A DNA stretch of 64,000 nucleotides from CAVQBC01 sp963848415 (lineage in GTDB: Bacteria; Actinomycetota; Thermoleophilia; Solirubrobacterales; Solirubrobacteraceae), in assembly GCA_963848415.1 (NCBI GenBank), contig CAWKDN010000002.1, positions 1 to 64,000 of the forward strand. Reading direction: 5' to 3'. Each line of letters starts with the position of its first letter. Position 1 is the first letter of the stretch. Position numbers and translations under genes: made by a program. The notes below the pieces were generated by a model, which worked only from the letters and a program-made list of their open reading frames with translations, searched no databases and was not told the DNA's origin. This document shows, in pieces, positions 25,016-32,516 of this stretch.

Positions 25016-26254
25016 ATGCCGGCAGATGCCCTGAAGTGCAAGGAGTGCTCAGCGACCTACCCCCTCGAGGCGCTGTTCGTCTGCGAGCGGTGCTTCGGCC
25101 CGCTCGAGGTGGCCTACACGCCGCCGCGGTCCGATCCCGGCGAGCTGCGGCGGCGCATCCAGGCGGGCCCGCACACGCTGTGGCGCTACGCCGACTTCCT
25201 CCCGCTTCAGGGCCCGGCGCGCAGCGCGCTGCCCACGGGCTGGACGCCGCTCGTGCGCGCCGACCGGCTCGCGGAGCGGCTCGGCCTCGGGGAGGTCTAC
25301 GTCAAGAACGAGACCGCCAACCCGACGCACTCCTTCAAGGACCGGGTCGTCTCGGTCGGCCTCGCGCGGGCGCTCGAGCTGGGCTTCGACACGCTGGCGT
25401 GCGCCTCCACGGGCAACCTCGCCAACGCCGTGGCGGCCCACTCCGCGGCTGCGGGCGTGCCCGCCTACGTCTTCATCCCGGCCGATCTCGAGGAGGAGAA
25501 GATCCTCGCCACGGGCGCCTACGGGGCGACCGTCGTCGGCGTGAAGGGCAACTACGACGCCGTCAACCGCCTCTGTACGCAGCTCTCCGGAGACCGCGAC
25601 GGGTGGGCGTTCGTGAACATCAACTTCCGCCCGTACTACTCCGAGGGGTCAAAGACGCTGGCCTTCGAGACCGCCGAGCAGCTCGGCTGGGAGCTGCCCG
25701 ACCGCGTGGTCGCGCCGATCGCCTCCGGTTCCATGTTCACCAAGGTCGCGCGCGGCTTCGCGGACTGGATCGAGCTCGGGCTCGTCGAGGGCGAGCTGCC
25801 CGCCTTCAACGGCGCGCAGGCCGAGGGCTGCTCGCCGGTCGCGCAGGCGTGGGCGGCCGGCACCGACGTCTGCCGGCCGGTCAAGCCAGACACGATCGCC
25901 AAGTCGCTGGCGATCGGCGACCCGGCGGACGGGCCCTACGCCGTGGAGCTCGCCAAGCGCAGCGGCGGCGGCGTCGACGCCGTCTCAGACGACGAGATCC
26001 GCGCCGGCATCCGCCTGCTGGCCGAGACGACCGGCATCTTCACCGAGACGGCCGGCGGCGTGACGACCGCCGTGCTGGCCAAGCTCGCCGAGCGCGGCGA
26101 CATCGACCCGAGCGAGCGCGTCGTCGTCTACATCACCGGCGACGGCCTCAAGACGATCGACACCATGCGCGGCACCTTCGAGGTCGCGGCCGTCGAGCCG
26201 ACCACCGCCTCCTTCGAGGCCGTGATGGCGGCGCGGACGGGAGCGGCGGTCTGA
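25016..26254 (+). CDS. thrC: Threonine-synthase-like PLP enzyme, zinc-ribbon type, SAM-riboswitch controlled
   Basis: A 412-residue fold-type II PLP enzyme. An N-terminal zinc ribbon has Cys 8, 11, 23 and 26. NPTHSFKDR (102-110) carries the PLP Lys 108; STGNLANAVAAH binds the cofactor phosphate. Classical threonine synthase converts O-phosphohomoserine to threonine and usually has NPTxSFKDRG; here Val follows Arg. SAM-riboswitch control and the overlapping MoaD-like gene suggest the true product may be homocysteine from the same substrate (inference). GGAGG at 24999-25003 precedes ATG by 12 bases. Standard annotation would be threonine synthase. Confidence 0.8.
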   Translation: MPADALKCKECSATYPLEALFVCERCFGPLEVAYTPPRSDPGELRRRIQAGPHTLWRYADFLPLQGPARSALPTGWTPLVRADRLAERLGLGEVYVKNETANPTHSFKDRVVSVGLARALELGFDTLACASTGNLANAVAAHSAAAGVPAYVFIPADLEEEKILATGAYGATVVGVKGNYDAVNRLCTQLSGDRDGWAFVNINFRPYYSEGSKTLAFETAEQLGWELPDRVVAPIASGSMFTKVARGFADWIELGLVEGELPAFNGAQAEGCSPVAQAWAAGTDVCRPVKPDTIAKSLAIGDPADGPYAVELAKRSGGGVDAVSDDEIRAGIRLLAETTGIFTETAGGVTTAVLAKLAERGDIDPSERVVVYITGDGLKTIDTMRGTFEVAAVEPTTASFEAVMAARTGAAV

Positions 26255-26529
26255 TGGCGGTCACCGTCAAGCTGCCGACCCAGCTGCGCGACGCGGCGGG
26301 CGGGGCCGTCGAGACGCAGGCGCAGGGCGCGACGGTCGGCGAGGTGCTCGACGCGCTCTACGCCGAGCACGGCGAGCTGCGCCAGCGGCTCGCCGACGAC
26401 GGCGGCGGGCTGCGGCGCTTCGTGAACGTCTACCTGCGCGGGGAGGACATCCGCTTCCTCGACGGGCTCGACACCGCCGTCGCCGACGGCGACGAGCTGA
26501 CGATCCTGCCCGCCGTCGCCGGCGGCTGA
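26254..26529 (+). CDS. MoaD/ThiS-like sulfur-carrier protein
   Basis: A 91-residue beta-grasp protein: VTVKLPTQLRDAAGG at the start, GATVGEVLDALYAEHGELRQRL in the middle, VNVYLRGEDIRFL, and a C-terminal Gly-Gly as in proteins activated to a thiocarboxylate by E1-like enzymes. Its ATG overlaps the TGA of the PLP-enzyme gene (TGATG), so the two are made together under the SAM riboswitch. MoaD and ThiS proper serve molybdopterin and thiazole synthesis, but no genes for those are near. A role as sulfur donor to the PLP enzyme is the best guess. Confidence 0.82.
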   Translation: MAVTVKLPTQLRDAAGGAVETQAQGATVGEVLDALYAEHGELRQRLADDGGGLRRFVNVYLRGEDIRFLDGLDTAVADGDELTILPAVAGG

Positions 26530-26553
26530 GGCCTCGGCCGACGCACCCGGCGG

Positions 26554-27477
26554 TCAGCGCACCTGGACGCCGACGCGGGTCGCACCGGCGCGCGTGCGCA
26601 GCGCCAGCGTGTACTCGCCGGCGCGCAACCCGCGCGACGCCCGCAGCCGCAGCGTGACGGAGCGCCGGCCGCGCGGGGCGAGCGTGCCGCGCCCGACGGT
26701 CCGCCCGCCGCGCAGCAGCCGCGCCCGCAGGCGCCCGCTGCGCAGCCGGCGGCTGAGGCGCAGCGTGCAGCGCACCGTGGCGCCGGCGCGGCGGCAGCCC
26801 GCGATCCGCACGAGCCCGGTGGCGGCCGGCGCGGGCGCGGGGGAGACGACGGTGTCGCCGCCGCCCGGCCGCGGCGCGCCGGGCGCGGGCGCTCCGCCGC
26901 CGGCACCGGTGGGCACCGAGCCGGCGTCGGCGACGGAGCCGAACATCTGCACCCAGTACAGGCGGCCGTCGCCGCCGGCGGCCGTCCCGGTCCCCATCGC
27001 CCGGTAGCCGGGCTCCTCGAGGTTGGCGCGGTGGCCGGCGGAGCCGGTCCAGGCCGCCATCACCGCCGCGGCGGTGGTCTGCCCGGCCGCGATGTTCTCG
27101 CCGACGACCGTCGGGTAGCCGCACGCCTGCGCGCGCTCCGAGCTGTCGCGCACCACCGGCGAGGGATCCTCGTGCGCGAAGTAACCGAGCGCGGCCATGT
27201 GGCGCGCCTTCCACTCCGCCGCCGCGGTGAGCGTGGGGGAGACCACCAGCGGCGCGAGGCCGGCGCCGGCGCGGTGCGCGTTGGCCAGGGCGCCGGCGGC
27301 GGCGCTCAGGTCGGCGCGCGCGGCGGGCCAGGCGGCGCCGGCGACGCAGTCGCCCTGGGGGGCGGCGGCCGCCGGGCTCGCGCCGGCGGCCAGCAGCGCG
27401 GCCGCGCCGAGCGCTGCCGCGGCGAGGCGGACGGGGCGCGGCAGGACGATGGACTTCGAAGCGGCACGGGGCTGCAC
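26554..27477 (-). CDS. Secreted CAP/SCP-domain protein
   Basis: A 307-residue exported protein. After a signal peptide (ending near PAAAAPQGD) comes a CAP domain, residues about 50-165, with NAHRAGAGLAPL, HMAALGYFAHEDP, GENIAAG and WTGSAGHRANL, the usual cavity residues. A Pro/Gly linker leads to a C-terminal beta domain of about 90 residues rich in Arg. CAP proteins of bacteria have varied or unknown roles at the cell surface. GTG 27477 was chosen because AGAGGAG (about 27484-27490) precedes it and the signal peptide then starts correctly. Confidence 0.8.
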   Translation of the reverse strand: MQPRAASKSIVLPRPVRLAAAALGAAALLAAGASPAAAAPQGDCVAGAAWPAARADLSAAAGALANAHRAGAGLAPLVVSPTLTAAAEWKARHMAALGYFAHEDPSPVVRDSSERAQACGYPTVVGENIAAGQTTAAAVMAAWTGSAGHRANLEEPGYRAMGTGTAAGGDGRLYWVQMFGSVADAGSVPTGAGGGAPAPGAPRPGGGDTVVSPAPAPAATGLVRIAGCRRAGATVRCTLRLSRRLRSGRLRARLLRGGRTVGRGTLAPRGRRSVTLRLRASRGLRAGEYTLALRTRAGATRVGVQVR

Positions 27478-27627
27478 GGCTGCTCCTCTCCCACCGCAAG
27501 TGCCTGGACCAGGCGGCACCGCGACGGTCTCCCGGAGGCGGACGTGCGCGGGCTCCCGTGCCCGCGCGGCCATGGGTTACGAGGCGAGCCGACCGTGGTC
27601 GCCGGCGCGCACCCTAGCGAAGGGTGC
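27478..27627 (-). promoter_or_regulatory. Promoter, palindrome and 127-base leader of the CAP gene
   Basis: GCACCCT (27609-27615) and AGGGTGC (27621-27627) form a 7-bp stem with a 5-base loop; on the minus strand it contains TAGGGT (27616-27611), a -10 box. Transcription from it would give a leader of about 127 bases before GTG 27477, with GC-rich stems inside. I compared it by eye with the c-di-AMP (ydaO) leader known before cell-wall genes and did not find its conserved boxes. Confidence 0.4.
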
Positions 27628-27635
27628 CGTCTCGG

Positions 27636-27968
27636 TCAGGCCGCGCGACGCAGCTTGCGCGGCGGCGCGAAGTCGTCGGCGCCGACCAGGTCGAGCGCCA
27701 GCGCCGGGCCGAAGCAGGCCGCGAGGGCTTCCATGCTCTCGGCGACCGAGCGCTCATAGGCGTGCACGATCTCCTCCCGCCAGACCGACTGCAGGCGGTC
27801 GAGCTCCTGCACGTCGGCGGGCGAGCACGCGCTCTGGGTCAGCACGTGGCACTCGGGGCAGCGCAGGTCGACCAGCACCTCCTCGCCCTTGCGCGGATGC
27901 TGGCGCATCGGCTGCAGGAGCCGGGAGCCACAACTCGGGCAAGCCGTGAGGGCAGCCACGAGGGTCAT
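27636..27968 (-). CDS. Small zinc-ribbon protein, unknown function
   Basis: A 110-residue protein with two cysteine pairs, ACPSCGSRLL near residues 9-14 and LRCPECHVL near 36-42, forming a zinc ribbon. The rest is helical (VQELDRLQSVWREEIVHAYERS) and ends in a basic RKLRRAA tail. It resembles uncharacterised actinobacterial zinc-ribbon proteins. No ribosome site is clear before ATG 27968. It is divergent from the next small zinc protein; the 77 bases between them carry both promoters. Confidence 0.6.
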   Translation of the reverse strand: MTLVAALTACPSCGSRLLQPMRQHPRKGEEVLVDLRCPECHVLTQSACSPADVQELDRLQSVWREEIVHAYERSVAESMEALAACFGPALALDLVGADDFAPPRKLRRAA

Positions 27969-28045
27969 CGTGACGGGGGCGCCGGACGGATCGGCCGGGT
28001 CCGGGCGCGTGTGCGCTACCTTCCCTCCCAGAAGGGCTCTCCGGC

Positions 28046-28267
28046 ATGGCCGCCTCCCACTCCAGCGAGCAGATCACCGTCGAGTGTCCGCGCTGCGGTC
28101 GCTGCTACCGCGCCTGGACCCACGGGTCCGCCGACGTCGACTTCGACCCGGCGCTCGGCGATCCCGGCTGGATGCGGGCCGCGTGCACCACCACCTGCCC
28201 CTACTGCGGGGCGGGCGACTGCCACGGCCCCGGCGCCCAGCCCGAGCGCTCGCTCTGGCCGTCGTAG
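28046..28267 (+). CDS. Small cysteine-rich zinc protein, unknown function
   Basis: A 73-residue protein with ECPRCGRCYRAW (three cysteines), a Cys in RAACTTTCPYC and GAGDCHGPG; the CPRC and CPYC pairs likely bind one zinc. A TACCTT box (28017-28022) lies 23 bases before ATG. Its TAG shares the G with the following GTG (TAGTG), so it is coupled to the next gene. No known function. Confidence 0.55.
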   Translation: MAASHSSEQITVECPRCGRCYRAWTHGSADVDFDPALGDPGWMRAACTTTCPYCGAGDCHGPGAQPERSLWPS

Positions 28268-29247
28268 TGCCTCCGGATCCGCGCTCGGCCACGCCCGAGG
28301 ACCTTCCGCCGCTGCGGCTGCGCGAGCTGCGGGAGCTGACGCTCGACGAGCCCTCGGCCGAGGGCCGCCCGGCGCACGTCTCCTCTGCCAGCGGCGTGGT
28401 GCGGCGCGGCGACTTCGCGTACGTGATCGGCGACGACGAGCTCTACCTCGCGGTCTTCCGGCACTCGGTGGCGGGCGAGCCGGGCACGCTGCGCCGCGCG
28501 CTGGCCGGCGAGCTCCCGCTCGACCACGACGCGCGCGGCGACGCGAAGCCCGATCTCGAGGCGCTCACGGTGCTGCCGCCCTTCGGCGGGCATCCCTACG
28601 GCGCGCTGCTCGGGCTCGGCTCCGGCTCGGGCAAGGGCCGCGACCGCGGCTTCGTGTGGGCGCTGGAAGCCGACGGCGCGCTGCGCGGCGAGGCGCGCCG
28701 GATCGACCTCGGCCCGCTCTACGAGCGCTTGGCGCAGGACATAGAGCACCTCAACGTCGAGGGCGCCTCGGTGATGGGCGACCGGCTGTGGCTGCTGCAG
28801 CGCGGCGGCGGCGGCGACGAGCGGGCCGGCATCGTCGCCGAGCTCGCGCTCGCGCCGGTGATGGACTCCCTGCAGGACGACGGCCGGATCGACGCGCACG
28901 AGCTCGCCGCGCTGCGCGCCTACGACCTGGGCTCGCTCGAGGGCGTGCCGCTCACCTTCTCCGACGCCACGCCGGTCGCCGACGAGGTGCTGGTCTTCAC
29001 CGCCTCGGCCGAGGGCGAGGGCGGCCGGATCCGCGGGTCCGTGGTCGGCACGCTGGACCGCGACGGGGAGGTGCGACGGCTGCGGACGATCGACCGGCGC
29101 TACAAGGTCGAGGGCGTCCACGCGACGATCGACACGGGAGTCGTGGACTTCCTCTTCGTCTGCGACCAGGACGACCCGGAAGCCCCGTCACCGCTGCTCT
29201 CCGCCGCGATGCCGATCGACGGCACCTTCGAACGCGAGGCGACCTAG
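28267..29247 (+). CDS. Predicted beta-propeller-like protein (DUF6929-like), unknown function
   Basis: A 326-residue soluble protein without signal peptide. Repeating strands (VVRRGDFAYVIGDDELYLAVF, YGALLGLGSGSGKGRDRGFVW described in parts, VEGVHATIDTGVVDFLFVCD) look like propeller blades. The opening SSASGVVRRGD and DDELYLAVF resemble a family labelled DUF6929; I cannot confirm this without a search. It starts at a GTG overlapping the stop of the small zinc gene and ends sharing CTAG with the convergent PAP2 gene. Confidence 0.6.
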   Translation: MPPDPRSATPEDLPPLRLRELRELTLDEPSAEGRPAHVSSASGVVRRGDFAYVIGDDELYLAVFRHSVAGEPGTLRRALAGELPLDHDARGDAKPDLEALTVLPPFGGHPYGALLGLGSGSGKGRDRGFVWALEADGALRGEARRIDLGPLYERLAQDIEHLNVEGASVMGDRLWLLQRGGGGDERAGIVAELALAPVMDSLQDDGRIDAHELAALRAYDLGSLEGVPLTFSDATPVADEVLVFTASAEGEGGRIRGSVVGTLDRDGEVRRLRTIDRRYKVEGVHATIDTGVVDFLFVCDQDDPEAPSPLLSAAMPIDGTFEREAT

Positions 29248-30047
29248 CACGGCCGCGCGGCCGGCGCGAGCTCGGCCGGCAGCGCGCCGGTCGTTGCCGG
29301 GCGGCGCTCGCGGGCGGCGACGGCGCGGGCGACGGCCAGCCCGAGCCCGTAGCCGGCGAGGCTGGCCACGACCCCGGCGGCGATGTCGAACACGAAGTGG
29401 TTGCCGGTCGCCACGACGGCGAGCCCGATCACCGGGCCCCACAGCAGCGCGACGGTCCGGGCCAGCCAGTGGCTCGCGACCGCGGCGACGGCGATCCCGA
29501 CGGCCACGGCGAAGCCGACGTGCAGGCTCGGCACGGCCGCGAGCTCGTTGTAGAACATCGTCGTGAGCTTGGAGTCCATCGCGAAGCCGGTCTGCATGGT
29601 GATCGTGTCGACCAGCCCGGTGCCGGCCAGCCGCGGCGGGGCGACGGGGAAGACGGCGTAGACGGGGATCGAGAGCAGCCAGGTCGCCAGCACCGTGTTG
29701 CGCAGCCGCTCGTAGACGGGGCGCGAGCGGCGGTAGAGCCAGACCAGCGCGCCCGGCACGACGATCAGCTGGGCGGCGAGGTAGAGGTGGTTGAGGATCC
29801 ACAGCGCCACCGTGCCGGTCAGCGCGTCCTGGACGGCGGTCTCGACGCCGATCCCGAGCCGGCGCTCGAGGTCGACGATCCAGTCGGCGTGCGCGGTGGC
29901 GGTGGGGAGGTCGCCGACGGTCAGCCAGCGCCCGGCGCTGTAGAGCAGATAGGCGACGCCGAAGAGCAGGATCTGGGTCCGCGGCCGCGGCAGGAGCCGA
30001 CGAACGCGCAGCGCGTCTGCGGGGCTGGGGAGGGAGGCGACGGCCAT
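29244..30047 (-). CDS. PAP2-family membrane phosphatase/inositolphosphotransferase-like
   Basis: A 267-residue membrane protein with about six helices. PPRLAGTG, AVPSLHVGFA and TGNHFVFDIAAG are the three phosphatase motifs of the PAP2_3 (AUR1/Ipt1-like) branch, with catalytic His in the last two. Such enzymes remove or transfer phosphate or phospho-head groups on lipids. The stop overlaps that of the convergent gene (CTAG). ATG 30047 is a reasonable start, with the first membrane helix near 25-45. Confidence 0.8.
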   Translation of the reverse strand: MAVASLPSPADALRVRRLLPRPRTQILLFGVAYLLYSAGRWLTVGDLPTATAHADWIVDLERRLGIGVETAVQDALTGTVALWILNHLYLAAQLIVVPGALVWLYRRSRPVYERLRNTVLATWLLSIPVYAVFPVAPPRLAGTGLVDTITMQTGFAMDSKLTTMFYNELAAVPSLHVGFAVAVGIAVAAVASHWLARTVALLWGPVIGLAVVATGNHFVFDIAAGVVASLAGYGLGLAVARAVAARERRPATTGALPAELAPAARPC

Positions 30048-30127
30048 GTCAGGACGCTACGGCCGGCCCGGCGCCGCCGCAGCCGTGCTCCCTGGCGTCC
30101 GCGCCGGGGGTTCTCCGCACCCCGGGC

Positions 30128-30143
30128 GTCGGGATGTCCCGAC
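30128..30143. promoter_or_regulatory. 16-bp operator-like palindrome
   Basis: GTCGGGATGTCCCGAC is a perfect inverted repeat (7-bp arms, 2-base centre) in the 164-base gap between the PAP2 gene and the flippase-like gene, about 80 bases before the PAP2 ATG. It could bind a dimeric regulator. The rest of the gap is GC-rich with a GCCCGC/GCGGGC stem near 30160-30180 and no gene. Confidence 0.35.
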
Positions 30144-30211
30144 CATCGGGAGATGGCACGCCCGCCTCGCGGCGGCGGGCCGGCGGCCGACGCGCGGCCT
30201 CGGCCGCCGGG

Positions 30212-31234
30212 TTAGGCGGCGGGGTCGGCGGCCGGCGCGGGGCGGGCGACCGGGGCGGTGCGGGCGCGCGCGGCCGCGACGACCGCACCGAGCAGCGCGC
30301 GCGGATCGGCGCTGCGGGCCACGATCACCGCCGTCAGCACGACGCCCACCACGGTCAGCAGCGTGCTCATCCCGACCAGGAAGGCGGTGACCTGCGCGGC
30401 CGAGGCGGTCTCGCCGGTGAGCGGGCCGAAGCCGGCAGCGACGACGGCGACGGTCGCCCCGACCGACGCCGGCGCGAACGGCAGGATCCGCCCGCCGCCC
30501 TGGGCGACCATCACGAGCAGGATCACCGCGGGCGCGGCCGGCAGCCCGAATGCGAGCAGGAAGCAGCCGATGGCGGCGGCGCGCAGCGCGCGGCTCGCGA
30601 GCTGCCAGGGCAGGACGGTGCGGGCGTAGCGGCCGGGGCGGCGCAGCAGGACGCAGCCGCGCCCGAGCCCGGCGACGGCCCGGCGGGCGCGCGGCCAGCG
30701 GCGCGGCGCGGCAGCCGGCGCTCGCGAGCGGCGGCGCCGAAGCAGGAGCACCGCGAGGACGGCGAGCGCGACGATCGCGGCGAGGATCGCCGGCGCGTCA
30801 TCCGGCACGGCCAGCGCCGGCCCGACCCCCACCGCGACGGCGAGCACCAGCAAGCCCGCGCCGACGGCCGCCTCACCGGCGGCCTCGGCCACGATCGTGC
30901 CCGTGACCAGCGGGGCGCCCGCGCGCTCCTGGGCGCCCGGCGCCACCGGGCGGCGCGACATCAGCAGCACGCGCGTCGCGTCTCCGCCGCGGGACGACAA
31001 GACCCCGCCGGCGCCGGCGCCCGCGACCCACGCACCGAGCACCTCGCGGCGCCCCACCCGATCGCCGGCGGCGTGCAGGAGCGCGTGCCAGCCCTGGGCG
31101 CGCGCGAGCTGGTTGGCCAGGTGCACGAGCACGCCGAGCGCCAGCCAGCCGGCGCTCGCGCCGGTCAGTGCGTCGGCCACCCCGGTGGCGGCACGGTCGA
31201 GGGCGGCGGCCAGGCCGCTCGCGGCTTCCCCCAT
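30212..31234 (-). CDS. Flippase-like integral membrane protein (UPF0104/LPG synthase TM region)
   Basis: A 340-residue protein with about seven to eight membrane helices and two Arg-rich cytoplasmic loops. HLANQLARAQGWHALL, GGVLSSRGGDATRVLL and EAAGEAAVG fit the lysylphosphatidylglycerol synthase membrane region (AglD/UPF0104), a family thought to move lipid-linked groups. The catalytic synthase domain is absent. TAGCAT (31248-31243) lies 8 bases before ATG 31234, suggesting a leaderless mRNA; the divergent GNAT gene starts 22 bases away. Confidence 0.72.
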   Translation of the reverse strand: MGEAASGLAAALDRAATGVADALTGASAGWLALGVLVHLANQLARAQGWHALLHAAGDRVGRREVLGAWVAGAGAGGVLSSRGGDATRVLLMSRRPVAPGAQERAGAPLVTGTIVAEAAGEAAVGAGLLVLAVAVGVGPALAVPDDAPAILAAIVALAVLAVLLLRRRRSRAPAAAPRRWPRARRAVAGLGRGCVLLRRPGRYARTVLPWQLASRALRAAAIGCFLLAFGLPAAPAVILLVMVAQGGGRILPFAPASVGATVAVVAAGFGPLTGETASAAQVTAFLVGMSTLLTVVGVVLTAVIVARSADPRALLGAVVAAARARTAPVARPAPAADPAA

Positions 31235-31255
31235 CGGCGGTCATGCTACGCGGTG

Positions 31256-31579
31256 ATGGCCACCGCCGCCGAGGTCCACGACAACCCGCCCGCCGGCCGC
31301 TACGAGCTCTGGCTCGACGGCGCCCTCACAGGTCAGGCCGTCTACCGGCTCGCCGGCGAGCGCATCACGTTCGTCCACACCGAGGTCGAGCCGGGCCATG
31401 AGGGCGAGGGCCTCGGCAGCCGGCTCGCCTCCGTCGCCCTCGACGACGCCCGCCGCCGCGGGTTCGCGGTCGTCCCGCGCTGCCCGTTCATCGCCGCCTA
31501 CATCGCCCGCCATCAGGACGCCTACCTCGACCTGGTCGTGCCGGCCTTCCGCGACCGGGTCAGGGCCGCCGGCGGCTGA
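31256..31579 (+). CDS. Small GNAT-like acetyltransferase (YjdJ type)
   Basis: A 107-residue short GNAT-fold protein. ITFVHTEVEPGHEGEGLGSRL holds the acetyl-CoA loop (EGEGLGSRLA), followed by ALDDARRRGFAVVPRCPFIAAYI and a final strand. This compact form matches the Acetyltransf_CG/YjdJ group, whose substrates are mostly unknown. ATG 31256 or GTG 31253 could start it; CATGCT (31242-31247) lies 8 bases before ATG and overlaps the -10 of the opposite gene. Confidence 0.8.
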   Translation: MATAAEVHDNPPAGRYELWLDGALTGQAVYRLAGERITFVHTEVEPGHEGEGLGSRLASVALDDARRRGFAVVPRCPFIAAYIARHQDAYLDLVVPAFRDRVRAAGG

Positions 31580-31607
31580 GGGCGCCGGGCGGCGGGTGCT
31601 GCTTGCA

Positions 31608-31811
31608 CGGCGAACCCCAGCATCGAGGGTTGCCCGGAGCGGCGGGGTCGCTCAGCGAGCAAACGTCGAGATCCGCAGTGCCGCGGGGCTGATCTCGACG
31701 TCGTGGCGCGAGAGCGAGCAGAACGTCGAGCTGACCGCTGAGCCGCTCCAGTTCTCGACGTTGTGGTCGCCCCGCCAAGCCGACCCGCGACCCCTCGATG
31801 CGGGTTCGCCG
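31608..31811. repeat. Nested palindromic element with two inner hairpins
   Basis: Outer arms CGGCGAACCC (31608-31617) and GCATCGAGGG (31620-31629) pair perfectly with CCCTCGATGC (31792-31801) and GGGTTCGCCG (31802-31811), leaving a 2-base bulge. GGCGGGG (31641-31647) pairs with CCCCGCC (31770-31776). Inside are two hairpins: ACGTCGAGATC (31663-31673) with 31691-31701, 11 bp, and AACGTCGAG (31722-31730) with 31754-31762, 9 bp. AGCGAGCA(n)AACGTCGAG is directly repeated. No coding capacity is recognised. Its two ends recur at 58741-58959. Confidence 0.8.
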
Positions 31812-31866
31812 GGCCCGCTCAGCCGTTGCGGACCGCACCGCTCCCACGGCTCGGTTTGAGATCGAG

Positions 31867-31939
<73 letters not shown>

Positions 31940-31983
31940 CTGACGCGGGCTGAGCTTAGCGACCCAGGGGGGCCGTCACGACC

Positions 31984-32472
31984 GTGCGGCTGGCCATCGT
32001 CTCAGACACCCACATGCCCAAGGGCGGGCGGGCGCTGCCGGCGGCGTGCGTCGAGCGCCTGCAGGCCGCCGACGCGATCCTGCACGCCGGCGACTTCATG
32101 GCGCCCGAGGTGCTGGAGGCCTTCGAGCGCTTCGGGCCGCCGCTGTACGCGGTCTACGGCAACGTCGATGCCCCGGAGCTCAAGCAGCGCCTGCCCGCGG
32201 TGCGGGCCGTGGACGTCGAGGGCGTGCGGATCGTGTTGGTCCATGACGCCGGGCCGTCGGACGGCCGCTTGGAGCGGCTGCGCTCGCACTTCAAGGATGC
32301 TGACGCCGTCGTCTTCGGCCACTCCCACCTGCCGCTGCTCGAGGAGCGCGAGGGCTTTGCGATCTTCAATCCCGGCTCGCCGACCGAGCGCCGCCGGGCG
32401 CCGCAGCACACGATGGGGCTCGCCGAGGTGAGCGCGGGCGCGATCCGCTTCGAGCTCGTCGAGCTCGACTGA
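31984..32472 (+). CDS. YfcE/MJ0936-type metallophosphoesterase
   Basis: A 162-residue calcineurin-like phosphoesterase. RLAIVSDTH (metal Asp and His), LHAGDF, VYGNVD, LVHDAG and FGHSHLP are the five metal-binding motifs in order, and NPGSPTERR near the C terminus is typical of this small subfamily, which hydrolyses phosphodiesters in vitro. It begins at GTG 31984, 44 bases past the 5' end of the divergent tRNA. Physiological substrate unknown. Confidence 0.88.
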   Translation: MRLAIVSDTHMPKGGRALPAACVERLQAADAILHAGDFMAPEVLEAFERFGPPLYAVYGNVDAPELKQRLPAVRAVDVEGVRIVLVHDAGPSDGRLERLRSHFKDADAVVFGHSHLPLLEEREGFAIFNPGSPTERRRAPQHTMGLAEVSAGAIRFELVELD

Positions 32473-32516
32473 GCCGCCCGAGGGCGGCGAGGGGGCCGTT
32501 ACCCTCGCAGCTCGCC

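Noticed and set aside
22726..25041. 771-codon minus-strand frame joining CorA and the lipid kinase
   Set aside because: It exists only because corA is frameshifted; the middle part is out-of-frame nonsense and each protein has its own start or junction.
25016..26529. Molybdenum-cofactor or thiamine gene cluster, because of the MoaD/ThiS-like protein
   Set aside because: No moaE, moeB, thiG or related gene is nearby; the partner is a PLP enzyme under a SAM riboswitch.
27478..27604. c-di-AMP (ydaO-type) riboswitch before the CAP gene
   Set aside because: The conserved GGGGAACC and CCGACAGCTAACC-like boxes are absent.
31663..31762. CRISPR array suggested by repeated AACGTCGAG
   Set aside because: Repeats are short, alternate in orientation and are parts of hairpins; there are no regular spacers and no cas genes.
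31608..31811. 6S RNA or RNase P RNA
   Set aside because: Conserved RNase P boxes are not present and the two-hairpin centre does not fit the open bubble of 6S RNA.
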